Assembly (NCBI GenBank): GCA_018656555.1
Contig: JABHZQ010000018.1
Coordinates: 1 to 32,383, forward strand
DNA from: an archaeon
GTDB taxonomy: Archaea; Nanobdellota; Nanobdellia; SCGC-AAA011-G17; GW2011-AR17
Direction: 5' to 3'
Length of the DNA: 32,383 bases
Shown here: positions 6,303 through 13,452 of the stretch, one piece after another
Layout: each line of letters starts with the position of its first letter
Position numbering within the stretch: the stretch's first letter is position 1
Made by a program: the position numbers and the translations under genes
The notes under the pieces: model-generated
Told to the model about the DNA's origin: nothing
Database searches by the model: none
Seen by the model: the letters and a program-made list of their open reading frames with translations, nothing else

Positions 6303-7388
6303 TTAATTATTAAATAATTTCTTTATATTAAAAGAGTATCTAGAATTCTCCATAATTACCTCTCTTTTACTGCCTTCATAGACAAGAGTTATCCTTTTTA
6401 CCTTAAGTTTAGCATCAGTTGTGTAAATAATGTCCATATGAACAGCATTCAATGGATCCTTAAAATCTGCAACATCAATAGAACCACCCATATATCGATT
6501 ATAACCATAGGCCCAATGCATTCCTTCTATTTTTTCATCCTGAAGAATATTATTAATAAAAGTTGCTTTATCATTACAACCAAGACCCAACTCTGCAATA
6601 TTACCTCTAACTGGATCTTCTTTAAAATATCGTTGCATCTCTCTGGATTTAGGAGAATCAGTAATCACATCAATAATTTTATTTTCTTGAACTTCATAAA
6701 CAACAAGATGTTTATCATAATAAACTGGTAAAAAACCAATAGTCTTACTTCCTGGTTTATCATTTGGAGTTATATAGGCCTCTCCTGAAGGTAGATTAAT
6801 TCCTTGTCCAGATTCTTGACAAACTCCATCATCAGCATGAGCATCATATCCTCTTAAATCAAAATAGATTTCATGTCCAGTAGAGAAAGTTACAATAGCT
6901 GCCTTAGCATCAGTTAATTTCTGAGATAATATTTTAGCCTTTTTAGCAACAAGTTTGTAATCAGCAGAAAAAGCACTCATGTCCATATGAGCTCCAGGCA
7001 AAGTAGCTGACCTAAACTTTTGTTTTTTCAATCTAGAATGAATTGGACCTGTTGAAGAAAATTTAGTAATAGCAATAACAACATCTTTTTTTCCAAAAGA
7101 ATCTAATTTATTTGTAAGATCTATATTTTCTTTATTTTGTAAACCCTCTTCAGGTAAAGGCCCAGAATGTGCTTTTGTAGGTTCATAATAGATAATTGGC
7201 TCAACAGTAAATCCCATTTTTTCTGATAGTTTTTCTAAAGCTTTATGCCACTGTTTTACCATATCCTTTCTTTCTAGATATTCAGCAGTAAAATCTACTT
7301 CCTTTAATGGAAAATCATTCAAAAGAATAAAATTCTCTCCCTTTACAGGAGCAAATACATCAATTAGCAGCTTCTCAATATCAAACAT
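6303..7388 (-). CDS. M29-like metallo-aminopeptidase
   Basis: 361 residues, the usual length for the leucyl aminopeptidase/NicX-like superfamily that includes peptidase family M29. The family's metal-ligand region is visible: E203 in NLPSGEAYITP, E266 in NIAELGLG, H291 in MHWAYG, and H317/D319 in AVHMDI. These would hold a dinuclear metal centre that activates water to remove N-terminal residues from peptides. Some relatives are ring-cleaving dioxygenases with one iron, so peptidase activity is probable but not proven. No signal peptide: cytoplasmic. In this peptide-fermenting setting it would supply amino acids to the aminotransferase and 2-oxoacid oxidoreductases. Leaderless start supported by the TATA box at 7411-7418. 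Confidence 0.8.
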   Translation of the reverse strand: MFDIEKLLIDVFAPVKGENFILLNDFPLKEVDFTAEYLERKDMVKQWHKALEKLSEKMGFTVEPIIYYEPTKAHSGPLPEEGLQNKENIDLTNKLDSFGKKDVVIAITKFSSTGPIHSRLKKQKFRSATLPGAHMDMSAFSADYKLVAKKAKILSQKLTDAKAAIVTFSTGHEIYFDLRGYDAHADDGVCQESGQGINLPSGEAYITPNDKPGSKTIGFLPVYYDKHLVVYEVQENKIIDVITDSPKSREMQRYFKEDPVRGNIAELGLGCNDKATFINNILQDEKIEGMHWAYGYNRYMGGSIDVADFKDPLNAVHMDIIYTTDAKLKVKRITLVYEGSKREVIMENSRYSFNIKKLFNN

Positions 7389-7410
7389 ATACTATATTAT
7401 GTTTTACAAT

Positions 7411-7448
7411 TATATAAAGATTTATGAAATATGAGTAAGATTTATATA
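7411..7448. promoter_or_regulatory. Divergent promoters of the M29-like and VKOR genes
   Basis: TATATAAA at 7411-7418 lies about 26 bases from the minus-strand ATG at 7388. TTTATATA at 7441-7448 lies about 26 bases from the plus-strand ATG at 7471 rather than from the alternative ATG at 7459, which helps to choose the VKOR start. Confidence 0.55.
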
Positions 7449-7470
7449 GTGTTAATGGATGATAAGGTTG

Positions 7471-7863
7471 ATGAACAGGAAAAAATGGGTAATTATTCTT
7501 TGTGTGCTAGGAATTCTAGTAGCTGGCTATCTTTCTTACATGTTTTATTCTGATAATCATAGTATTTGTGACATTAATGAGACATTTGATTGTACATCAG
7601 TTCATCAAAGTGATTATGCATTATTCCTAGGAATACCTGTTGCTATCTTAGGATTAGTAGGGTATATTTTAATTCTAGTATTTGCAATGTGGAAATTTGA
7701 TTTAGTTAAATGGATTTCTTTATTTGGAACTTTATTTTCCTTAAGATTAACTTGGGCAGAATTCTTTGTTATCAATAAGTTTTGTATTTTCTGTATAATT
7801 TCACAAGTGATCATAATGGCAATATTCTTAATAAGTGTTAAATGGAAGAAATACTTAAGGTAA
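7471..7863 (+). CDS. VKOR-family disulfide-forming membrane protein
   Basis: 130 residues from this start (134 from ATG 7459). Four hydrophobic segments surround a periplasmic-side loop with the sequence CDINETFDCTSVHQS and the family's conserved LFLGIPVAILGLVGY. The active-site CxxC is in NKFCIFCIIS (C105, C108), with loop cysteines C33 and C41 completing the four-cysteine relay typical of prokaryotic VKOR. It oxidises thiols of extracytoplasmic partner proteins and passes electrons to quinone. No thioredoxin domain is fused. The Cys-rich lipoprotein at 14289 is a plausible client type. Start 7471 is preferred because its TATA box distance is 26 bases. Confidence 0.88.
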   Translation: MNRKKWVIILCVLGILVAGYLSYMFYSDNHSICDINETFDCTSVHQSDYALFLGIPVAILGLVGYILILVFAMWKFDLVKWISLFGTLFSLRLTWAEFFVINKFCIFCIISQVIIMAIFLISVKWKKYLR

Positions 7864-8283
7864 TTTTTTTGCAAAATTAGCATATTCTTGATCCATAGTT
7901 AAAATATGGTTAATCAACCAATCTCCAAGAAACTTTTTTGCTTTTTCACCAAGATTTTTTAAATCAGTTGAGAGAACTCCAGATTTGGGGTCTAAATTAT
8001 CAACTTCCTCCTTAATATTGTCCATAAATCCAATAAACTTAGCATGAATTTTCTTATGTTCTTCTAAACTTGGAAAATTTATTTTCTCCATATACTCTTC
8101 TTCATAAGAAAGATGTTCATCAATATACTCACCAAGAAATTTAACAACATCTCTGACTGCAGAAAGCTCTTGATTAGAATTTAATGTAGTGATTAGTTTA
8201 TTAATCTAGTCTAAAAGTTTTTTATGTTGGTTATCAATATTCTCTTCACCAACAGACATCTCAGGTTTCCATTCAATTGTCAT
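7855..8283 (-). pseudogene. Bacteriohemerythrin gene interrupted by an in-frame amber codon
   Basis: Reading from ATG 8283, the frame gives MTIEWKPEMSVGEENIDNQH then KKLLD, a TAG at codon 26 (8206-8208), and continues in the same frame with INKLIT... through EYIDEHLSYEEEYM to a stop at 7855. The complete frame of 142 codons has the hemerythrin iron ligands: H20 of DNQH, the H-x3-E of DEHLSYEEE, the two histidines of EEHKKIHAKF, and the C-terminal H-x4-D of NHILTMD. A TATA element at 8304-8312 fits a leaderless start at 8283. The last 78 codons could be translated alone from ATG 8091 but would lack helix A and its iron ligand. TAG serves as a normal stop elsewhere here, so a disabling mutation is likelier than recoding. 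Family role: O2 or NO binding. Confidence 0.75.
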
Positions 8284-8303
8284 AATATATTCCTAATTTT
8301 AAT

Positions 8304-8339
8304 GTTTTTAAGTTTTTCTCTAATAAAAAGATATTTAAA
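8304..8339. promoter_or_regulatory. Divergent promoters of hemerythrin and aminotransferase genes
   Basis: A minus-strand CTTAAAAAC element (8304-8312) lies 25 bases from ATG 8283; a plus-strand ATTTAAA (8333-8339) lies 26 bases from ATG 8362. The second distance rules out the much longer N-terminal extension that an upstream ATG at 8224 would give. Confidence 0.5.
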
Positions 8340-8361
8340 CAAACCCATCCTAGAAAAAAAT

Positions 8362-9537
8362 ATGAAAGAGGTTTCGCATAGGGAAAGAAGTTTACCTCAT
8401 GGTGTTATTCAAAAACTATTAAGAATTGCAGAAGAGGAAAAAAACATTATTTCTCTTGGTCCAGGGGAACCTGATTTTGAAATGCCTGCCCCATTATTGA
8501 GAAAAGCTCATCAAATTCTAAATAATCATAAAAAAAATAAAGTTACTCATTATGCCGCAACTCAGGGTGTTCCAGAGTTAAGACAAGAATTAGTTAAAAA
8601 ACTAAAAAAAAGAAATAAAATAACTGCAAGAGATAATGAAGTTTTAGTTACAACTGGAAGTCAAAGTGGACTATTTGCTTCTTTACTAAGTGCTCTAGAC
8701 CCCGGAGATCAAATAATAATACCTAACCCTGGTTACATGGCTTACTTACCAGAAACAAACCTTGTTAGTGGGGTTCCAGTATTTGCCAAATGTACAGAAA
8801 AAGAAGATTTTTGTATTCATGCGGAATCAATAAAAAATAATGTTACAAAAAAAACAAGAGCTATTTTAATTAATACTCCATCTAATCCAACTGGTGCTGT
8901 CTTAAGTAAAAAACAATTAGAAGAGATTGCTGATGTTGCAGTCGAAAAAGATCTCTATGTTTTTTCTGACGAAGCATATGAAGATATTATTTATGATGAT
9001 AAAAAACATATTTCTATGAGATCCTTGAATGGGATGAAAGATTATGCAGCTAGTTTCTACACTTTTTCAAAAAGCTATGCAATGTGTGGATTTAGGTTAG
9101 GTTACTGTTGTGGCCCAAAGGAAATAATAGAAGCAATGGGACATTCCTTGCATTATATGACTATAAGCGCCCCCCACATATCTCAATTACTAGCAATTGA
9201 AGCACTAAAAATGAAAAGAAAATATATTAATAATATGGTTAAAGAATATGATAGAAGAAGAAAGTTAATTGTTCCTAGGTTAAATGAAATGGGATTAACA
9301 ACCGCTATGCCTAGTGGTGCCTTTTATGCATTTGCAAATATACAAAACTTTTCAAAAAATAGTGCCAAGTTTGCAGCTAAATTATTAAGAAAATCAAAAG
9401 TTGCAGTTGTTCCTGGAACCGAGTTTGGTAAACATGGTGAAGGTTATTTAAGATTCAGTTTTGCAACAGATTATAGGTTAATTAAACAAGCAATGAATAG
9501 ACTAGAAAAATTTATCAAGAAAAAACAATATCGTTAA
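8362..9537 (+). CDS. Class I PLP-dependent aminotransferase
   Basis: 391 residues, normal for fold-type I aspartate/alanine/aromatic aminotransferases. Visible landmarks: the N-terminal SLGPGEPDF substrate segment, TTGSQSG cofactor loop, N175 in NTPSNPTG, D203 and Y206 in SDEAYED, Schiff-base lysine K237 in TFSKSYAM, and R245 in CGFRLGY, with a substrate-carboxylate Arg in YLRFSFA near the C-terminus. It moves amino groups between amino acids and 2-oxoglutarate, yielding 2-oxoacids that POR and KOR can oxidise. Substrate preference cannot be read reliably. The start at 8362 is chosen because a TATA box is 26 bases upstream. The 3' end overlaps the next, convergent gene by four bases. Confidence 0.92.
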   Translation: MKEVSHRERSLPHGVIQKLLRIAEEEKNIISLGPGEPDFEMPAPLLRKAHQILNNHKKNKVTHYAATQGVPELRQELVKKLKKRNKITARDNEVLVTTGSQSGLFASLLSALDPGDQIIIPNPGYMAYLPETNLVSGVPVFAKCTEKEDFCIHAESIKNNVTKKTRAILINTPSNPTGAVLSKKQLEEIADVAVEKDLYVFSDEAYEDIIYDDKKHISMRSLNGMKDYAASFYTFSKSYAMCGFRLGYCCGPKEIIEAMGHSLHYMTISAPHISQLLAIEALKMKRKYINNMVKEYDRRRKLIVPRLNEMGLTTAMPSGAFYAFANIQNFSKNSAKFAAKLLRKSKVAVVPGTEFGKHGEGYLRFSFATDYRLIKQAMNRLEKFIKKKQYR

Positions 9538-9962
9538 TATTTATACTTCTTCTTATACCCATCCCAAACTCCATTAAATAAAGCCCCAATTTTAGGTTTA
9601 CTATAACCCGTAATATCTTGAATTCCACCCTTGCCAAACTTTTCTGGAAAATGGTCTCTTAACAATCCTCTCTTTGCAGCTGTATCCTTCCATACTGCTT
9701 CTTTTAACCTTCCACCCAATCTTAAGAATCTGATAATATTATTTGATTTCAACCTGGCTGCTTCCAATTCTTCACCTACGGATCTATCAGCCAATTCTCT
9801 CTCTAATAAACCCACTTCATAAAGGAATTTATCCTCAATAATTCCATCTCTTTCACATAATTTAACATAAGTCAAGGCATCCCTAGAACCAAGAGCATCA
9901 GCTCTATCAAAACCATTATCATAAATATCCTGGGGTCCAAACCTTATACTCATTTGATCCAT
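9534..9962 (-). CDS. Unknown helical protein, 142 aa
   Basis: No family is recognised. The protein is predicted to be mostly helical and charged, with a long helix around 45-80 (LLERELADRSVGEELEAARL), an Arg-rich middle, and a basic C-terminal end KKKYKY. No membrane segment, signal peptide or cysteine pair is visible; one cysteine (C34) only. A TATA element at 9985-9992 lies 26 bases from the ATG, which supports expression as a leaderless single gene. It is convergent with the aminotransferase, with stop codons overlapping by four bases. The basic C-terminal half (GYSKPKIGALFNGVWDGYKK) could bind nucleic acid, but nothing direct shows it. Confidence 0.6.
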   Translation of the reverse strand: MDQMSIRFGPQDIYDNGFDRADALGSRDALTYVKLCERDGIIEDKFLYEVGLLERELADRSVGEELEAARLKSNNIIRFLRLGGRLKEAVWKDTAAKRGLLRDHFPEKFGKGGIQDITGYSKPKIGALFNGVWDGYKKKYKY

Positions 9963-9984
9963 AATATTCAGCGAAAACTCACTC

Positions 9985-10022
9985 TTTTTAAGTCTTGTCT
10001 TTATAAATTAAATATATTTATA
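9985..10022. promoter_or_regulatory. Divergent promoters of the unknown gene and the hyp operon
   Basis: Minus-strand CTTAAAAA (9985-9992) is 26 bases from ATG 9962. Plus-strand ATATTTATA (about 10014-10022) is 26 bases from the hypA ATG at 10046. Both fit leaderless transcripts. Confidence 0.5.
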
Positions 10023-10045
10023 ACCTTCATAATTATATAATTCTC

Positions 10046-10351
10046 ATGCATCACGAAAGCAAAGTTGTAGAAAACATCCTAAAAGAAGTAGGAAATGCAA
10101 AAAAAGTTAAAATTCTAGTTGGAGAACTATCTGGCTACACAGTAAATGAAATAAAAAGAGCACTAGAACCAAGAATTGAGTGTGAAGTTGAAGAAGAAAA
10201 AGGAATTGTAAAATGTGAATGTGGATTTGAAGGAAATCCAAAGATTTTAGAAAAAGAACATGATTTTGTTTTCTTTGAATGCCCAAAGTGTAGTAGAATA
10301 CCAGAAATTTTAAAAGGAAAAGACATCATAATAAAAGATATATGTGTTTAG
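10046..10351 (+). CDS. hypA: Hydrogenase nickel-insertion protein HypA
   Basis: 101 residues, close to the family's usual 110-130. HypA delivers nickel to the NiFe-hydrogenase large subunit together with HypB. H2 of the N-terminal nickel site is present, though the start reads MHHE instead of the standard MHE, so the exact nickel ligand geometry is uncertain. The zinc site uses C57-x-C59 (CEC) and C79-x2-C82 (CPKC); CxxC is commoner in the first pair. The last ten bases overlap hypC, with TTAG serving both genes. The position in front of hypC and near the hydrogenase subunits supports the call. HypB, D, E and F are not in the window. Confidence 0.88.
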   Translation: MHHESKVVENILKEVGNAKKVKILVGELSGYTVNEIKRALEPRIECEVEEEKGIVKCECGFEGNPKILEKEHDFVFFECPKCSRIPEILKGKDIIIKDICV

Positions 10352-10536
10352 CATATCCAATAAAAGTGGTGGAAGTTAACAAAGACGAGGCTATTGTAGA
10401 TTATGGTGGGGAATTTAGAAAAGTAATGGCCTTAGATAATGTCAGTCCTGGAGACTTTGTTCTAGTACAAAATGGGATTATCATAGAGGTTGTTAACAAG
10501 GAGGCTAAGGAATTTTTAAAAGAACATGGATGTTGA
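10342..10536 (+). CDS. hypC: Hydrogenase maturation chaperone HypC
   Basis: 64 residues with the diagnostic N-terminus MCLAYPIKV: C2 carries the Fe(CN)2CO unit with HypD before transfer to the large subunit. The rest is the small beta-barrel seen in the family, with YGGEFRKVMALDNVSPGDFVLVQNG (conserved GD-V-V) and a short C-terminal helix. Length is slightly short of the usual 75-90. It overlaps hypA by ten bases and the downstream gene by eleven, so the three are translated from one transcript. It would act on the large subunit encoded at 12187-13452. Confidence 0.93.
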   Translation: MCLAYPIKVVEVNKDEAIVDYGGEFRKVMALDNVSPGDFVLVQNGIIIEVVNKEAKEFLKEHGC

Positions 10537-10993
10537 ACATTATTTTTTAAGATACTCATTCCCTTGCTCATTCATTATCAAAGGCATGGGAGAGATTGAT
10601 GAAAGCACTTTTGAAAAGCTTAGAGACTGTGCTGTAAACTTAAAGCCTATTTCTAGAGAAGAACTTGAAAAAATATTTCATAGGGCATTTGAAAAGATAA
10701 AAAAATACTATGACGATCCTTGGAAAATAGAGATTATATCTGATTATTTCAAAAATAAGCATAATGGTGAGATTGATAGGGGTGAAGGCTACTACCATGA
10801 TGCACCCATAATGATTAGAAAACTATCCAAAGTTCACAAGGCAAGAATTCTTGATAAAAAATTAAACACTTTCTTAGTAGAATATCCTGAAGGTAATAGA
10901 AGAGTCTTTAATGACTTTGTACCTGAAGCAAAAATAGGAGATCATGTCTTTATACACTTTGGATATGCAGTTGAAATGGCTTCTGAGAAGTAA
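10526..10993 (+). CDS. Unknown N-terminal domain fused to a HypC-like barrel
   Basis: 155 residues. The C-terminal 55 (HKARILDKKLNTFLVEYPEG through KIGDHVFIHFGYAVEMASE) match the HypC/HupF barrel pattern: the FVP-x5-GDHVFIHFGYA block corresponds to the conserved VP-x5-GD-V-VH-G-A of HypC. The first 95 residues are not recognised; they contain two cysteines (C14, C34) and a helical REELEKIFHRAFEKIKKYY segment. The N-terminal Met-Cys needed for iron-ligand transfer in true HypC is absent, so it is not a second ordinary HypC. Overlap with hypC by eleven bases ties it to hydrogenase maturation. A chaperone or adaptor role is inferred. Confidence 0.75.
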   Translation: MDVEHYFLRYSFPCSFIIKGMGEIDESTFEKLRDCAVNLKPISREELEKIFHRAFEKIKKYYDDPWKIEIISDYFKNKHNGEIDRGEGYYHDAPIMIRKLSKVHKARILDKKLNTFLVEYPEGNRRVFNDFVPEAKIGDHVFIHFGYAVEMASEK

Positions 10994-11844
10994 ACTATTA
11001 AAAACACACCTAAGGAAATAAAAGAAACTCCTAGAACTTGTGTAAAAGAAACAACAGCATCTAAAAACACAATTGATAACAAGGTTGTAATTGGAGATCC
11101 TAATAACAAAATACTAGTCGCTGTACTCACTTTAACATGCTTCAAACCACCATACCAAGTCAATACATAGAATAATAAAAATATTGAAGTAACTAAAACC
11201 CATCCAAATTGAGCCAAACTAATAGAACCTATTGCACTAACCTCTCCAGTTATTCCTAAAAAAGCTAAAATAAACAAAGAGCCAAAAAACATTCTTCCAA
11301 AAGCCACAACATTACTAGGCAATTCTTTCAAAACATGCTTAGAGAGTGTAAACTCCCCTGCCCAGAATACTGTTGCCAATAAGATCAACCCTTCACCCAC
11401 TCCAAAACTAAAGGAAGTTAAATTCAATAATAAGAAATTACCAATCAAAAGTAAAACAGCTGCAATAATAACTGTCTTGTTCAATTTTTCCTTCAAAAAA
11501 GTTAAAGCTAGAATAGCTGCAAAGATAAACATTGTTTTATGAACAAAAGCTCCAGTAGCACCAGAGGTCAATTGCAACCCTTTAAAGAATAATAAAAAAG
11601 GAATACTCCCTCCCAACAAACCAATTAATCCTAACTTAAACCAATCATTCCTCTTCAACTTCTTAAAATGTTTAAACTGGAAAGCTAAAACTATAATAGA
11701 GACTAATAAAACAGCAACAACACTGTTCTTTAGAAAGGTAAATACATAAGGATTCATTCCAGAAACTCCAAACTTATTGATAAATATTGAAAACCCACTA
11801 ATTATAGCAGTTAATAGCACTAGAACAATACCTCTCTTTTTCAT
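10942..11844 (-). CDS. EamA/DMT-family transporter
   Basis: 300 residues with about ten hydrophobic segments arranged as two five-helix halves, as in the drug/metabolite transporter superfamily. Typical markers include an early FLKNSVVA stretch after helix 1-2, the charged Phe-Leu-Lys-Glu-Lys cap between repeats (LTFLKEKLNK), and SPITTLLSIVFL in the second half. Substrates of this family range from amino acids to nucleotide sugars and cannot be predicted here. It is encoded against the hyp genes and its 3' end overlaps the HypC-fusion gene by 52 bases. A TATA element at 11867-11874 fits a leaderless start at 11844. Confidence 0.88.
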   Translation of the reverse strand: MKKRGIVLVLLTAIISGFSIFINKFGVSGMNPYVFTFLKNSVVAVLLVSIIVLAFQFKHFKKLKRNDWFKLGLIGLLGGSIPFLLFFKGLQLTSGATGAFVHKTMFIFAAILALTFLKEKLNKTVIIAAVLLLIGNFLLLNLTSFSFGVGEGLILLATVFWAGEFTLSKHVLKELPSNVVAFGRMFFGSLFILAFLGITGEVSAIGSISLAQFGWVLVTSIFLLFYVLTWYGGLKHVKVSTATSILLLGSPITTLLSIVFLDAVVSFTQVLGVSFISLGVFLIVYFSEAISTAYPKCIKT

Positions 11845-11848
11845 ACTA

Positions 11849-11874
11849 ATTTAAAAATCTCAGAGGTATAAAAA
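11849..11874. promoter_or_regulatory. Face-to-face promoters of the EamA and hydrogenase protease genes
   Basis: ATTTAAAAA (11849-11857) is 26 bases before the plus-strand ATG at 11879, and TATAAAAA (11867-11874) is 26 bases from the minus-strand ATG at 11844. The promoters interleave within 35 bases, so use of one may hinder the other. Confidence 0.5.
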
Positions 11875-11878
11875 GATT

Positions 11879-12247
11879 ATGGTAAATGTTTACTGTTTGG
11901 GGAACAAATATGTTTCTGAAGATAATCTCGCCCTAAGGTTTGTAGACCAGAAAATAAACAATTTAGAGTTTAAGGAATACAATCCAGATATTCAAGGAGA
12001 TATCCTAATAATGGATGTATGTAAGAATCTAGATGAAATGAAATTATTAGACCTTAACAACTTCCTAGCAAGACACCCAGTAACCACTCATGATTTTGAC
12101 ATAGGAACAGAACTAAAACTTTTACAAGCAATAGGTCAAGTAAGCAAAGTAAGTGTAATTGCAATACCTATGGACTACACTTATGATCAAGTTCTTTCTA
12201 ATTTAAAATCCAAGAAATGGGTAGAACAAGATATACAAGGATCATAA
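11879..12247 (+). CDS. NiFe-hydrogenase maturation protease (HycI/HyaD family)
   Basis: 122 residues, shorter than the usual 140-160. This protease removes the C-terminal tail of the hydrogenase large subunit after nickel insertion. The nickel-sensing ligands fit: D15 after GNKYVSED (family GN-x4-[DE]D), D46 in DILIMDVC, and H71 in VTTHDFD. VSVIAIP matches the family strand before the active-site loop. Only one hydrogenase large subunit is encoded nearby, and it has a cleavable tail. Its last 61 bases are antisense to the end of that subunit's gene, covering the DPCISCSTH cleavage motif. Leaderless start supported by the TATA box at 11849. Confidence 0.85.
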   Translation: MVNVYCLGNKYVSEDNLALRFVDQKINNLEFKEYNPDIQGDILIMDVCKNLDEMKLLDLNNFLARHPVTTHDFDIGTELKLLQAIGQVSKVSVIAIPMDYTYDQVLSNLKSKKWVEQDIQGS

Positions 12248-13452
12248 GCCCTAATCAACTTCTCAATCTGTAGTTTAATCTCTTCCTCACTCTTATCCAA
12301 AATACAAGGCAAGTACTCCTTAATTGCCTGCTCTAAGTGAGGTAAATTCTGAGTCGTGGGAGTTGTAATATTTGCAAACTTACAAATCCCCTTACTATTA
12401 AACTTATACTTATGAAATAAAATACCTCTTGGAGCTTCAAGAGCACCAATTCCTTCACAAGCTTTTACTTTAACCTCTTTCATTTTCTCATTTTTCAACT
12501 TAAGATTCTCTAAAATCCTAATAGCTTGCATTATTCCCTCGTAAAGCTCAATAGCCTGTGCAATATTATTGTGGAAGGGGTTATCTGGATCTAAATCATT
12601 TATTATTTTCTTTGAATATTCAGAAAGAACACTCTTGTTAACTGTTAACCTAGCTAAAGCACCAACTGCATAACTTTTTCCTTTTCTCCAAGCGAATTCA
12701 GCAGTAGAACCAGACTTAAAATACTCTTTAAAATGCTTATCATACTCATTAGTCTGAATACATAAATTACCCTTACAAGAAATAACTTTATCCGAATAAA
12801 AATAAGAGTTTCCAGTCAATGCAAACTTATCAGATTCTTTCTTAAAATCAGGATAATCCAACCCTTTAAACAATTTAATAGTCTGTTCAGCATCTGATTT
12901 AATTAATCTTAAGTCTTTAATCAAACCATTTAATTTAGATTGTTCTGGCAACCTAGTAAATCCACCAATAACAGCTGAAATTGGATGAACATCTCTTGCA
13001 GCAATAGTAGAAACCATATTGTTTGCAGTTCTTTTAATCAATAAAGCCCTTTTTACCAAAGAAGCATCCTTTTTTGCTAATTCAATAGCACTAGAACACC
13101 CATAATAATCCGGCAAAACTAAAAAGTATAAATGTAAAACATGACTTTGCAATACTCCACCAATAATCAACAACTCTCTCAATAATTGTGTTTGTTCAGA
13201 AACTTTCAAACCAAAAGCATTCTCAATAGCTTTTATGGATGCAACAGTATGAGAAACAGAACACACTCCACAAATCCTAGAAGTAATATCTGGCAGATCA
13301 GAATAATGTTTTCCTTTAACAATCCCTTCAAAGTATCTTGAACCCTCAAATATTTTTAGACTACACTTTTTCACAGCCCCATCCTTAATCTTAACAAATA
13401 GCCTAGCATGGCCTTCGATTTTAGTAATATGATCAAGAGTTATTTTTTTCAT
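12187..13452 (-). CDS. NiFe-hydrogenase large (catalytic) subunit
   Basis: 421 residues, the compact size of group 3-type (sulfhydrogenase/F420-nonreducing-like) large subunits. The active site is complete: C61-x2-C64 in RICGVCSVSH and C406-x2-C409 in DPCISCSTH. Cleavage after H412 would remove a nine-residue tail, FLDFKLERT, which shows a maturation protease is needed. KIEGHARL at the N-terminus includes the conserved Glu of the proton path. It catalyses reversible H2 formation. Its start overlaps the small-subunit gene by 20 bases, indicating coupled translation. No diaphorase, F420 or membrane subunits follow. The exact subgroup cannot be set by eye; 3b/3c-like is my best reading. Confidence 0.93.
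   Translation of the reverse strand: MKKITLDHITKIEGHARLFVKIKDGAVKKCSLKIFEGSRYFEGIVKGKHYSDLPDITSRICGVCSVSHTVASIKAIENAFGLKVSEQTQLLRELLIIGGVLQSHVLHLYFLVLPDYYGCSSAIELAKKDASLVKRALLIKRTANNMVSTIAARDVHPISAVIGGFTRLPEQSKLNGLIKDLRLIKSDAEQTIKLFKGLDYPDFKKESDKFALTGNSYFYSDKVISCKGNLCIQTNEYDKHFKEYFKSGSTAEFAWRKGKSYAVGALARLTVNKSVLSEYSKKIINDLDPDNPFHNNIAQAIELYEGIMQAIRILENLKLKNEKMKEVKVKACEGIGALEAPRGILFHKYKFNSKGICKFANITTPTTQNLPHLEQAIKEYLPCILDKSEEEIKLQIEKLIRAYDPCISCSTHFLDFKLERT

Noticed and set aside
8206-8208. Pyrrolysine or general amber recoding at the hemerythrin TAG
   Set aside because: Many genes in the window end in TAG followed at once by correct signals for the next gene (FHA genes, hypA, HxlR, korG), no pyl genes are seen, and the site is not a known pyrrolysine position. 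A nonsense mutation or sequence error is simpler.
8224-8361. A 46-residue N-terminal extension of the aminotransferase from ATG 8224
   Set aside because: The extension is antisense to the hemerythrin gene, has no family counterpart, and would place the start upstream of the TATA box at 8333-8339.
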